Shown here: one piece after another, positions 16,608-25,375 of the stretch
Numbering within the stretch: the first letter of the stretch is position 1
Layout of the letters: each line of letters opens with the position of its first letter
NCBI GenBank assembly: GCA_020636095.1
Contig: JACJYN010000003.1
Location: 1,612,001 to 1,676,000 of the forward strand
DNA length: 64,000 nucleotides
Reading direction: 5' to 3'
Origin: Lewinellaceae bacterium
Lineage (GTDB): Bacteria; Bacteroidota; Bacteroidia; Chitinophagales; Saprospiraceae
Notes under the pieces: model-generated
Told to the model about the DNA's origin: nothing
The model's database searches: none
What the model saw: the letters and a program-made list of their open reading frames with translations, nothing else
Position numbers and translations under genes: made by a program

Positions 16608-18245
16608 ATGACAAACCGTTGCAGCGGACTTATTTCCATACTGGTACTGTCGATCTTGTTGCTTACTGCTATGGACGCTCCCGCCCAATCCAGGGGAGGA
16701 CGAAGCGCTTCGCCTCCGCCCCCTCCAACTCTCAAAAGAGAGTTCCGGGGCGTTTGGGTGGCCACCGTCAACAATCTGGATTACCCCAAGAAGCCGACCA
16801 CCTGGCCCACCGCCCAAAAGGAAGAGTGGAAGAACCTGCTCAAGAAACTGAAAGAACTGGGCTTCAATGCGGTGATCTTTCAGGTGCGGCCGGCCGGCGA
16901 CGCTTTTTATTTTTCAGAATATGCTCCCTGGTCGGAATACCTGACCGGCCGGCAGGGCATGCCGCCGAAACCGGAATATGACGTCCTGCAGTTCCTCATC
17001 GAAGAAACCCACAAGAACGGAATGGAGTTTCACGCCTGGTTCAATCCGTTCCGCGCCACCATGGGCCTGGACACAAGCGCCCTGCACCCCCTCCACGTTT
17101 TTAACAGACACCGCAATTGGGTGGTGCAATACGGCCGCCGATTCTACCTCAACCCAGGTATCCCGCAGGTGCGCGAGCACGTTCGCGACGTGGTGGCAGA
17201 AGTAGTTTCCAAATACGATGTAGATGGCGTACACTTTGACGATTATTTCTACCCTTATCCCATCGTCAACGAGGTTTTTCCCGATAGCCTGGATTTTCGG
17301 ATGTATGGCTCTGCTTATAAAGACCTTGGCGACTGGCGCCGCAGCAATGTAGACGCGGTGGTGGAAATGGTGAGCACTTCGATCAAAGAAATAAAGCCCA
17401 ATGTTTATTTCGGTGTCAGCCCGTTTGGGGTATGGCGCAACAAGGACAAAGACCCGATGGGGTCAGAGACGAGAGCCAGTATTGGTTCTTACGATGACCT
17501 CTACGCCGACATCCTGGGATGGTTGCGGAACGGATGGATCGATTACGTCGCACCTCAAATATACTGGAATATCGGCTTTGCCCCTGCCGATTACGCCACC
17601 TTGCAGCGCTGGTGGAGCCTGCATGTATCCGACCGCCAGCTGTACATAGGGCAGGCCGCCTACAAAGTGGGCAACGACCGGCAGGAGCAATGGAATGAAC
17701 CCGGTGAGATCGGCCGGCAGATAAATCTCAACCGGCGCAACCGCCGCGTCAACGGCGCCGTACTTTTTCGGGCCGAATCGGTGCTAAGCGACCCGCTTGG
17801 GCTGAAAGACTCCCTGCGCCTTTACTTCAAAGAGCCCGCGCTGCTGCCGGAACGGCCCGAATTGTCTCAGGGTATTTTTTCTGCTCCGGCCTTGCAAAAG
17901 GTGAAAAACCAGCGTGGGAAAGCCCGGGTTATCTGGCGGCCTGCTAAGCAGGACCGGGAAAAGCCGCCCGCCTATTATGTCGTTTACCGGTTTGCCGGCA
18001 ATGGTGCCGGGGATATGGATAACCCCCGGAATATCCGGTATATCAGTTCCTTTAATGAAAAGAGTAAAAAATTCCAGTATATCGATTCCTCTATCGATGA
18101 GGGCCAAACTTATACCTACCTGGTGACGGCCGCCAACCGTGCCCATACCGAGAGCGGCGCCAGCGAAGCGGCTGCCGTCACCCGGCAAAATAACCGGGTA
18201 AGGAAGTACAAAGCGCCTAAACGGAGTAAGCGCCGCCGCAATTAA
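16608..18245 (+). CDS. Exported GHL10-family glycoside hydrolase (DUF187/YddW-like)
   Basis: A 545-aa exported protein with signal peptide to about residue 27 (LLLTAMDAPAQS) and a proline linker. The (beta/alpha)8 glycosyl-hydrolase-like-10 domain follows: LKREFRGVWVATVNNLDYP, GFNAVIFQVRPAGDAFY, GMEFHAWFNPFRA, YLNPGIPQVREHV, VDGVHFDDYFYP, VSPFGVWRN and YVAPQIYW. The acidic pair in HFDDYF is the likely catalytic site. A C-terminal fibronectin-III-like part (about 420-525) follows. The E. coli relative DigH cleaves denuded glycan strands of peptidoglycan at the septum, so a cell-wall role is likely. The basic tail KRSKRRRN is unusual. Confidence 0.88.
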   Translation: MTNRCSGLISILVLSILLLTAMDAPAQSRGGRSASPPPPPTLKREFRGVWVATVNNLDYPKKPTTWPTAQKEEWKNLLKKLKELGFNAVIFQVRPAGDAFYFSEYAPWSEYLTGRQGMPPKPEYDVLQFLIEETHKNGMEFHAWFNPFRATMGLDTSALHPLHVFNRHRNWVVQYGRRFYLNPGIPQVREHVRDVVAEVVSKYDVDGVHFDDYFYPYPIVNEVFPDSLDFRMYGSAYKDLGDWRRSNVDAVVEMVSTSIKEIKPNVYFGVSPFGVWRNKDKDPMGSETRASIGSYDDLYADILGWLRNGWIDYVAPQIYWNIGFAPADYATLQRWWSLHVSDRQLYIGQAAYKVGNDRQEQWNEPGEIGRQINLNRRNRRVNGAVLFRAESVLSDPLGLKDSLRLYFKEPALLPERPELSQGIFSAPALQKVKNQRGKARVIWRPAKQDREKPPAYYVVYRFAGNGAGDMDNPRNIRYISSFNEKSKKFQYIDSSIDEGQTYTYLVTAANRAHTESGASEAAAVTRQNNRVRKYKAPKRSKRRRN

Positions 18246-18463
18246 TCGCTGCCCCGGCGCCCTGCATCTACTGGCGCGCGCCGGGGCAATACACTTTCCT
18301 GTACGAGGCTGCCCAACGTTAAGGCAGCCCAAAGATTGAGTTGCAAACATGCTCGTAGCTACCAAAGTAGCCCTAAACAGCCGCCTGCTAAATCTATTAT
18401 TTGCGAAAAGTAAACCCCTGGGCCTATATCCCTGTTAGAATAGGTGAAAAAAAACAACCGTAA

Positions 18464-19357
18464 ATGATAGTAAAAGAAAACTGGCAACTCCTAACCCATA
18501 CCAAAGCCTCTGAACTGAATGAGGCGGCGGTTCAATTGCACCACGCCGCTCAGTTTGTCGCTATGTTTGGCAATAGCTTACTGCCCAAAGCTGCCGACGA
18601 TTCTCAGTCAAATATGTTTTGGCTACCGGAAGTAAAAGCCCTGGCGGGGCACGAAGTCAACCTGAAGCGCCGCATCCGGATGGCCCTGCTTTATGAAACG
18701 CTCGAATTGCAATTGATCAACGAAAATGCGGAAGCTCTCGGCGTTTTCCCACTTTCGGGGCAAACCAAAACCACGGCGATCAGCTTCGTCCGCACCCAGG
18801 CCCGGCATTTCGGGAAAAAAGAAGAGGATATACAACCGATCACTCATTTCTCTCTGCCCGAACACGGCCTGGACAAAGGAAATCCGTTTATGATGACGGA
18901 CCCCGCTCACTTTCAGGAACTGGCTCGTTACCGGCACAACGCCCAATTGATGCTAACCGAAATAGCCAAAGGGTACGAGTATGCTTCGGCGGTCGCCACC
19001 TGGCCTCATCATTTTGATACGGGCAGTGCGATCACCGTCAAATTTGACGATCAAAGCAACCCCACCAAGACCGTAGGCATAGGCCTGGCGCCGGCTGATG
19101 GCATGGTAGGTGAATTCTACTTCTACGTCAACCACTGGCAAAAAGAGGGCAAGGCTGATTACAGCACTCTGCCTAGCCTGCCCGCTGGCGCCGAATGGCA
19201 TACAAAGGATTGGCAAGGCGCCATCCTCAAAGTGTCAGAAGTACTAAAGCAAAAAACCGTTGAAGAACAGGTGGAATTGGTGGATTCCTTCCTGCGTTCT
19301 GCCCTGGAAGCTTCCTTCGGCATCCTGGAAAAAGAAGCGGTCAAATCTTTTAGTTAA
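18464..19357 (+). CDS. Conserved hypothetical protein, 297 aa
   Basis: A soluble protein without signal peptide. The N-terminal half is helical (KASELNEAAVQLHHAAQFVA). The middle has ISFVRTQARHFGK and EIAKGYEYASAVATWPHHFD, followed by a beta-rich part with ITVKFDD, VGIGLAPADGMVGEFYFYVN and a conserved-looking WQGAILKVSEVL. The WPHHFDTGS sequence with two adjacent histidines could bind metal, but this is only an impression. No assigned family was recognised. It is 39 bp upstream of the alpha/beta hydrolase on the same strand and may be cotranscribed with it. Confidence 0.7.
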   Translation: MIVKENWQLLTHTKASELNEAAVQLHHAAQFVAMFGNSLLPKAADDSQSNMFWLPEVKALAGHEVNLKRRIRMALLYETLELQLINENAEALGVFPLSGQTKTTAISFVRTQARHFGKKEEDIQPITHFSLPEHGLDKGNPFMMTDPAHFQELARYRHNAQLMLTEIAKGYEYASAVATWPHHFDTGSAITVKFDDQSNPTKTVGIGLAPADGMVGEFYFYVNHWQKEGKADYSTLPSLPAGAEWHTKDWQGAILKVSEVLKQKTVEEQVELVDSFLRSALEASFGILEKEAVKSFS

Positions 19358-19396
19358 ACCATTCAGCGCTGACGGGCCTAAATAACCTTACACCCA

Positions 19397-20269
19397 ATGA
19401 TCCTAGCGTTGCGGCTCAGCCAATGGGGATTTACCCTTTTGGTGGGTATGATTCTCTTCATCAATTCCTGCGTCTCTTTTCATACTATGGATGAAAAAGC
19501 AGCGCGCTATTTTGAAAAGCGCCATACCCCGGTACGCATCCGATACCTGGATTTTCAAGGGAAGGCCGTCCGGTATATCGAAACGGGGCTCGATCAAACA
19601 AATAAACTCGTCGTATTTGTTCATGGAGCCCCCGGTTCTTCCAACAACTTTTTCTCTTATTTAGCGGACTCAACTTTGCTGAAGCAGGCGCGCCTCGTGG
19701 CGATCGACCGGTTGGGCTACGGTAATTCTGCTCCGGGACAGTCGGAGACATCCATCGAAGTACAGGCCGAACAGGTGCGACAGGTGGTGCAACAATACCA
19801 GGCCGATACTGTTATCCTGCTTGGGCACTCTTATGGAGGCCCCATTGTTGGTAAATGTGCGATGGATTTTCCGGAGAAGCTTACCGCTATCGTCATGCTG
19901 GCTCCGGTCAATGATCCGGAGAACGAGCCTATCTTCTGGTATGCTCACATCGGCCGCTGGAAAGCTACCCGCTGGATGCTGCCAGCCGCACTGAAAGTGG
20001 CTGCGGATGAAAAGTTCTCGCACGCCCAAGCTTTGGCGGCTATCGCAGGAGGATGGAAAGACATCCATATTCCGGTAGTACATATCCACGGGCGGAAAGA
20101 TGGGCTGGCCCCTTTGTCCAATATCACCTTCAGTGAAAATAATATACCTCCAAAATACCTGAATCTGGCCTATTTGGAAAATACCGGACATTTAATCCCC
20201 TGGACAGATTACGAAATTGTGCGGGAAACGCTATTGGAACTGCTTGGAGCTCCAAAATCCTTGAAATAA
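19397..20269 (+). CDS. Alpha/beta hydrolase, probable lipoprotein
   Basis: A 290-residue alpha/beta-hydrolase-fold protein. It begins with a membrane helix and lipobox-like INSC near residue 25. The oxyanion motif FVHGAPGSSNNF is near residue 74, the nucleophile elbow LLGHSYGGP near 143, the acid in IHGRKDGLAP near 237, and the histidine in LENTGHLIPW near 267, so the catalytic triad is intact. The reaction (ester, amide or epoxide hydrolysis) cannot be deduced. It is probably anchored in the envelope. Confidence 0.85.
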   Translation: MILALRLSQWGFTLLVGMILFINSCVSFHTMDEKAARYFEKRHTPVRIRYLDFQGKAVRYIETGLDQTNKLVVFVHGAPGSSNNFFSYLADSTLLKQARLVAIDRLGYGNSAPGQSETSIEVQAEQVRQVVQQYQADTVILLGHSYGGPIVGKCAMDFPEKLTAIVMLAPVNDPENEPIFWYAHIGRWKATRWMLPAALKVAADEKFSHAQALAAIAGGWKDIHIPVVHIHGRKDGLAPLSNITFSENNIPPKYLNLAYLENTGHLIPWTDYEIVRETLLELLGAPKSLK

Positions 20270-20472
20270 ACATAATATAAATTGTTACTATTCAGCAATT
20301 GGCGCTTAGCTGTTGGCTATTGGCGCCCGATGCCTATAAAAATGGGATATAAGCTTAAGCTACCGGTTTTTTGCTTAACATACCGACCTCAAGGGCAGGG
20401 GTTTAAGCCAGATTTCATGCCTCATTAATTGTGTCCGGCTACTCACACGGATACACTGACACACTTTCACAC

Positions 20473-21774
20473 ATGACACTCCAAACCAATACGACCCAAT
20501 CCCGAGCCCTTTTACAACGCTACCAGGAAATACGGGAGCAAAGCCTTCATCTTTGTTCCTCTTTGGAGGTGGAAGACTTTGTAGCTCAGCCGGTTATATT
20601 TGTCAGCCCCCCGAAATGGCACCTGGGGCACGTCACCTGGTTTTTTGAGAATTTCATTTTGGCGAAGTTTCAGGATGGTTATGAGCTGTTCAACGAGCGG
20701 CTGAACTACTGCTTCAACAGTTATTATCAGAGCCAGGGGCCGCGTATTTTGCGCAATAAGCGGGGCAACCTCACCCGGCCTCCCCTTCGGGAAATACTGG
20801 CTTACCGCTCTCATGTCGATGAACAGATGGCGCGGCTGCTGGGGCAGTATCACGATACTGAAGTCCCTCAGGAGCTGGCGGGGCTAATTGAAGTGGGACT
20901 GCAACACGAACAGCAGCATCAGGAACTTCTGGTGACGGATATCAAATATATTCTGGGGCACAACCCCCTGCATCCGCCTTACCGGGAGGTTGAAAACCGG
21001 GAAAATCCGAAGTTGCCTTATCCGGCGTTCGAAGACGGGCCCGCAAAATTGGACTTTCTGGCTATGCCCGAAGGCGTGTACGAGATCGGCTACCGGGGCG
21101 ATGGCTTTTGCTGGGACAATGAGCTGAGCGCACACAAAACCTATCTGCACGAATACGCCATTGCCAACCGGCTGGTAACCAATGCTGAATACATTGAATT
21201 CATCAAGTCGGGTGGCTACGATCATTTCGAGCACTGGCTGGATGAAGGCTGGGCCTGGGCGCAGGGACTGGAAGTAAAAGCGCCTTTATACTGGTATGAA
21301 CAAGATGGCCAATGGTGGCACTACACCCTCAGCGGCCTGCAGCCGGTTGATCCCCGTGAGCCGGTAACCCACATCAGCTACTATGAGGCGGATGCCTACG
21401 CCCGCTGGATGGGCCTGCGCCTGCCCACCGAGCAGGAATGGGAAGCCGCCTGCCGCCACTTGTATACGCGTATTCCGGATGATGGAAATTTCGTAGAAAC
21501 CGGCCGGTACCATCCCCTTGCACCACGAGGCGCCGATGACTATCAGATGCTGGGCAACACCTGGGAATGGACTGGCAGCGCCTATCTCCCATACCCTAAT
21601 TACCCAAGGTTTGAAGGCGACCTGGGAGAATACAACGGTAAATTCATGATCAACCAAATGGTGTTGCGCGGTGGTTCCTGCGCTACGCCCCTGTCACATA
21701 TCCGCATTGCCTATCGCAACTTCTTCCACGCGGATGAACGCTGGCAGTTTACGGGCATCCGGTTGGCGAAGTGA
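20473..21774 (+). CDS. egtB: Ergothioneine biosynthesis sulfoxide synthase EgtB
   Basis: A 433-aa non-haem iron enzyme joining a thiol donor to trimethyl-histidine (hercynine). The N-terminal DinB-like domain carries the iron histidines in PKWHLGHVTWFFENF near residue 50 and HEQQHQELLVTDIKYIL near residue 145. The C-terminal FGE-sulfatase domain has NRLVTNAEYIEFI, GLRLPTEQEWEAAC, LGNTWEWTGSAY, LRGGSCATP and the final FTGIRLAK. ATG 20473 is chosen because the upstream frame runs through CACTGACACAC repeats. egtD follows 237 bp downstream. The rest of the pathway (egtA, egtC, egtE) is not in the window, so the donor thiol is unknown. Confidence 0.93.
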   Translation: MTLQTNTTQSRALLQRYQEIREQSLHLCSSLEVEDFVAQPVIFVSPPKWHLGHVTWFFENFILAKFQDGYELFNERLNYCFNSYYQSQGPRILRNKRGNLTRPPLREILAYRSHVDEQMARLLGQYHDTEVPQELAGLIEVGLQHEQQHQELLVTDIKYILGHNPLHPPYREVENRENPKLPYPAFEDGPAKLDFLAMPEGVYEIGYRGDGFCWDNELSAHKTYLHEYAIANRLVTNAEYIEFIKSGGYDHFEHWLDEGWAWAQGLEVKAPLYWYEQDGQWWHYTLSGLQPVDPREPVTHISYYEADAYARWMGLRLPTEQEWEAACRHLYTRIPDDGNFVETGRYHPLAPRGADDYQMLGNTWEWTGSAYLPYPNYPRFEGDLGEYNGKFMINQMVLRGGSCATPLSHIRIAYRNFFHADERWQFTGIRLAK

Positions 21775-21802
21775 GTATAGTGTATTGGTGAGAAGTGAAG
21801 GG

Positions 21803-22008
21803 CGTGTCCGGAATTCGCAAATCACGGAAAATCAAAGGATGGTTTTTAAAGGCACAGAAAATTGAACTATCCCGAAGTGTATCAGTACCCGCACCTGGAT
21901 GTCCTTGCCCTGATACACTGCTTCCTGATACACTGACACACCACCCACTGACACACCACCAACTGATACACTGACACACCACCAACTGACACACCACTTA
22001 CATTCAAA
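21803..22008. repeat. GAAAATCAA module plus CTGATACACTGACACACC array
   Basis: Between egtB and egtD: AATTCGCAAATCACGGAAAA, then CAGAAAATTGAACTATCCC, then a degenerate array of CTGATACACTG and ACTGACACACCACC words reaching the egtD start. The same order of parts recurs at 53056-53270. Confidence 0.7.
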
Positions 22009-22011
22009 ACC

Positions 22012-22983
22012 ATGGCCAGCATCCAACAAATCCAATCCCCAACGCTCACCGCTTTCGCGGAGGATATCCTCCAGGGCCTGAGCGGCACGCCCAAAAAGCT
22101 GTCTTCCAAGTACTTCTACGACGAGCAGGGCGACAAGCTTTTTCAGCAGATCATGCGAATGCCGGAGTATTACCTCACCGATTGCGAGCTTGAAATATTC
22201 GAAAGCCGGAAAGAAGGAATTCTTCAGGCGATCGGGCAGGATCACTTTCAGCTACTCGAGCTGGGCGCCGGCGATGGGATGAAGACCAAAGTCCTCTTGC
22301 GCCACTTTCTGGAACGAGGCGTTGACTTTCAGTACCAGCCAATTGATATTTCTTCTAATGTATTGATGGAACTCGAAGAGAGCCTCAGGACGGAATTACC
22401 CGCCTTGAAAGTCAAGGCCCTGCCGGGCGATTACTTCAAGGTATTGCACGAGCTGCGAGGCCACTCCGGCCAACCCAAGGTGGTGCTTTTTCTGGGCGCT
22501 AACATCGGCAACTACACGCTGGAGCAAGCTCAGCGCTTTCTTCGGGCAGTGGCCGCAGAGTTAAACCCCGGCGACCTGCTCCTCACCGGCTTCGACCTGA
22601 AAAAGGACCCGGGGGTGATCCTCAACGCCTATAACGACCCGGCCGGCATCACAGCCGCCTTCAACCTCAACCTGCTCCGTCGCATAAACCGGGAACTGGG
22701 CGCCACATTCAAACTGCAGGATTTCAAACACTGGGAAACATACAACCCCATTACCGGCGAAACCAAAAGTTACCTCGTCAGCCGGAAAGATCAACACGTA
22801 TTCATCAAAGCGTTGAGCCGCTCCTTTCACTTTGAAGCCTGGGAAGCTATTGATGTGGAACTCTCCAAAAAATACAGCTTATCTGAACTGGAAAGCCTGG
22901 CTGAACAGGCAGGCTTTGCAGTGCAAGAGCACTTCTTTGATCAGAATAAATATTTTGTCGACAGCTTGTGGAGGGTGGAGTGA
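22012..22983 (+). CDS. egtD: L-histidine N-alpha-methyltransferase EgtD
   Basis: A 323-residue SAM-dependent enzyme that trimethylates histidine to hercynine, the first step of ergothioneine synthesis. Motifs: KKLSSKYFYDEQGDKLFQQI near residue 30, MPEYYLTDCELEI near 50, SAM loop LELGAGDGMKTKVLL near 83, YQPIDISSNVL near 113, FLGANIGNYTLEQA near 163 and LLTGFDLKKDP near 190. The length is typical. It follows egtB on the same strand, but the repeat array between them makes cotranscription uncertain. The product protects against oxidants in the cytoplasm. Confidence 0.94.
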   Translation: MASIQQIQSPTLTAFAEDILQGLSGTPKKLSSKYFYDEQGDKLFQQIMRMPEYYLTDCELEIFESRKEGILQAIGQDHFQLLELGAGDGMKTKVLLRHFLERGVDFQYQPIDISSNVLMELEESLRTELPALKVKALPGDYFKVLHELRGHSGQPKVVLFLGANIGNYTLEQAQRFLRAVAAELNPGDLLLTGFDLKKDPGVILNAYNDPAGITAAFNLNLLRRINRELGATFKLQDFKHWETYNPITGETKSYLVSRKDQHVFIKALSRSFHFEAWEAIDVELSKKYSLSELESLAEQAGFAVQEHFFDQNKYFVDSLWRVE

Positions 22984-23013
22984 GGGAAGGGGAGATGGTT
23001 AAATGGTTGGCTC

Positions 23014-23565
23014 CTAGACCCTCTCCTCCGCCATCACATCAGCCACCCTCAATGCCTGCTGCAGGTGCCTTTGTTGGTGGGCGACGAGAAAGCGAAGTGC
23101 ATCTCCTGTCTTTATCCGCAGCAAGCGGAAGACTTCCACCCTCACTGCCCGGTGATTCAGGTTAGCGGATTTGGCTCGGGTAAGCAATTCCAGCAGGTGG
23201 CGCTGGTGTTGGATGAACTCTTCCAGGACAGGCAACCCGAGCTGGCTGCCGTCGGGGTTGAGGTGGGCCATCGTCTTCATAGGTTTGGCATTCTCCGGAG
23301 AGACCGTCCGGACAAAATAATTACCCAGCCACCCGGGGTGGAAAACGGAGGCTTTGCCTTTCCGTTCCAGCGCTTGTTCCACCTCCGGGTTGTAAAAGCG
23401 GTTATACCGGTTGAGGTGCTCGAAGCACTCCAAAACGCTCCATTTGTCCGGGGCCTGCTTCCGATTGAGCTTGCTCTTTCCCAAAGGCAATAATTCGGTT
23501 TCCACCGTTTCAATAATCTGCTGCACATCGGATTGTAAGCGGGTGATGAGATTCTGCGTTTCCAT
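23014..23565 (-). CDS. DinB family protein
   Basis: A 183-residue DinB_2-type four-helix-bundle protein. Features: LNRKQAPDKWSVLECFEHLN near residue 33 (the usual K/P..WS..E...H pattern with a metal-type histidine), YFVRTV, and a C-terminal LRFLVAHQQRHLQQALRV carrying the second histidine pair. DinB bundles bind a divalent metal and are often thiol-dependent transferases. Convergence with egtD and the shared DinB fold of EgtB make a link to low-molecular-weight thiol chemistry conceivable, but no direct evidence exists. ATG 23565 is preferred over 23571. Confidence 0.85.
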   Translation of the reverse strand: METQNLITRLQSDVQQIIETVETELLPLGKSKLNRKQAPDKWSVLECFEHLNRYNRFYNPEVEQALERKGKASVFHPGWLGNYFVRTVSPENAKPMKTMAHLNPDGSQLGLPVLEEFIQHQRHLLELLTRAKSANLNHRAVRVEVFRLLRIKTGDALRFLVAHQQRHLQQALRVADVMAEERV

Positions 23566-23639
23566 GATCATTCTGGTTTTTACACAAAATTAGCAGGATA
23601 AGGATGGATAGACCTTGATCCCGATCAAGATTCACAGAA

Positions 23640-23812
23640 CTTACTGAATCCCGGATTTCGGAGTCCGCTGTTCGCTGTTCGCAGGGTGTTCTTCCGGAGT
23701 CCGGAGGCTGCTGTTCGCAGGTTCGCTGTTCGCTGTTCGCAGGGTGTTCTTCCGGATTTCGGAGTCCGCTGTTCGCAGGGTGTTCTTCCGGGCTCCGCAG
23801 GCCTGCCCTAAC
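23640..23812. repeat. Degenerate tandem repeat of TTCGCTGTTCGCAGGGTGTTC
   Basis: The units CTGTTCGCTGTTCGCAGGG and TGTTCTTCCGGA, with TTTCGGAGTCCG spacers, recur three to four times at irregular spacing. This belongs to the wider GTTCGC-word repeats seen at 29275, 53056 and 60900. No coding sense. Confidence 0.75.
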
Positions 23813-23824
23813 CCCTAACCCCGA

Positions 23825-24385
23825 TCATTTCATATTCCTACTCAGCGTCTCCGGCGTCATTCTCAAATAAGAGGCGATGTACTTATGGGGGATGAGCTGG
23901 AAGATGTGCGGGCTGCGGTTGAGCAGGCGTTGTATACGTTCGCGGGGCGATACCGTCAGCAGGTCGATCTCGCGCTCGATGCGCCCCAACAGAGCCTCTT
24001 CCATCATCTGGCGCCAGGTGCTTTCCAGGCGGGGGTATTGCTCCAGCAGACAATAAAAATCGGTGCGGGTGATGCCCAGCAGTTCGGTTGGCCCCATGGC
24101 TTGAATGTAGTATTCGGAAGGGTGGTTTTGGATAAAAGAGGGAAAAGAAGCGATCAGCGTATCAGAATAACCAAAGCCAACGACCTGCTCGTTCTCTTCG
24201 ATGTCGTAGAAAATGATCACCGTGCCTTCGAGGATGTAGTAAAGATGCTGCTCCACCTGCCCTTTGCGGGTGAGGAAATCGCCGCGCTTCAGGCTGCGGG
24301 GCTTCTGCCAGTGCCGGAACAATGCGTTGGCTTCTTCTGAAGGGAGGTGTAGTTGCTCTTTCAGGAAGTTGGGAAGTGAGCTCAA
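23825..24385 (-). CDS. Crp/Fnr family transcriptional regulator
   Basis: A 186-residue regulator with an N-terminal cyclic-nucleotide-binding-type beta-roll (SLKRGDFLTRKGQVEQHLYY, ILEGTVIIFY, VVGFGYSDTLIASFPSFI) and a C-terminal winged helix ending LIPHKYIASYLRMTPETLSR. The glutamate/arginine pair needed for cAMP binding is not evident, which is common in Bacteroidota members. The start is TTG at 24385; no upstream ATG fits. It lies 87 bp beyond the 3' end of the CFA-like methyltransferase, on the same strand. The targets are unknown. Confidence 0.88.
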   Translation of the reverse strand: MSSLPNFLKEQLHLPSEEANALFRHWQKPRSLKRGDFLTRKGQVEQHLYYILEGTVIIFYDIEENEQVVGFGYSDTLIASFPSFIQNHPSEYYIQAMGPTELLGITRTDFYCLLEQYPRLESTWRQMMEEALLGRIEREIDLLTVSPRERIQRLLNRSPHIFQLIPHKYIASYLRMTPETLSRNMK

Positions 24386-24472
24386 TTTTTTCTGTAAAGC
24401 TACAAAATTGTGTTTTATATGCCGGCGATTGCCGGCTTTTCATTCATACGGGTTGTGGCGGGAAATACCGGT

Positions 24473-25375
24473 TTATATCTTTTCAAAAACAAGCCTAAAG
24501 TGGTCCCAGATACCACGTTCGAACGCCACTCTGATCGGAGCGATTTTCAGGTTTTCCAATCGGTTGCGCATCCTGGGGTCATAAAGTAAGCTGGGAGCTA
24601 AAGACAAATAAGCGGCATATTTCTTCCAGCCAAACTTCTTCAATCGACGCCTCCATACCTTGATCGTTTCTATATAATCGAGTTTGCCGGAATGGCTATT
24701 TACGAGCTTGAAATGGGGCTGAGCGGCCCTGATCAAATGCTCCTTGCCATAGGGGAGCCAGGAACCGGGGAACTCATTACAGATCAGTGCCATCAGGTAC
24801 TCATTTGAATCTTTATTTGCATGGATATCAATGCGGTCGATATCGATCATGCCCTCGTCAAAAACCATAGTCTGAATGAAACACCGGCCACCCACCGGCA
24901 GCAGGTCGCTTACCGTCTTGAAAAAGGCTTCATATATCGCATCCTGCCGGCCCGCCCTGTAATCATCCATAGAACAGAAATGTTCGAACGCACCAATGGA
25001 AACCACCGCATCGAATGTTCCGAAGTCTTCAGGAGTTACCGTAAGGCAGTTTTTGATGGCAGTCTCCAGGCCATTTTTTCTACAAGCGGCATGTTGCGCC
25101 TCCGAGAGGGTAAGGCCAATGCCTTTTGCCTTGATTTTTCGGAGATAATCCAGGAAAGGGCCCCATCCACAGCCCATATCCAGCACTTTGCTCCCCGCTC
25201 CAATGTTGAGATTTTCCACAATGAACTGGTGTTTTCTTTCCTGTGCCTCTTCCAGGGTAAGTGAAAAATCGCCATCGTATTTGGCGCCGGTAAAACTGGA
25301 CATCTCTCCAATGCTCAGGCGCCATATTTTGTCCATGGTACTATAAGAGTAGTCTAAATCTTGTTTTGTTGCCAT
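24473..25375 (-). CDS. SAM-dependent methyltransferase, cyclopropane-fatty-acid-synthase-like
   Basis: A 300-residue class I methyltransferase. The SAM motif VLDMGCGWGPFLDYL lies near residue 71, followed by GIGLTLSEAQ, FDAVVSIGAFEHF and GGRCFIQTMVF. This order is that of the CFA synthase/mycolic acid methyltransferase family, which modifies unsaturated acyl chains or related small molecules. The C-terminal IETIKVWRRRLKKFGWKKY also fits that family. It is shorter than E. coli Cfa (about 380 aa), so the substrate is uncertain. ATG 25375 matches the family start; the frame extends to 25495 without homology. Confidence 0.85.
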   Translation of the reverse strand: MATKQDLDYSYSTMDKIWRLSIGEMSSFTGAKYDGDFSLTLEEAQERKHQFIVENLNIGAGSKVLDMGCGWGPFLDYLRKIKAKGIGLTLSEAQHAACRKNGLETAIKNCLTVTPEDFGTFDAVVSIGAFEHFCSMDDYRAGRQDAIYEAFFKTVSDLLPVGGRCFIQTMVFDEGMIDIDRIDIHANKDSNEYLMALICNEFPGSWLPYGKEHLIRAAQPHFKLVNSHSGKLDYIETIKVWRRRLKKFGWKKYAAYLSLAPSLLYDPRMRNRLENLKIAPIRVAFERGIWDHFRLVFEKI

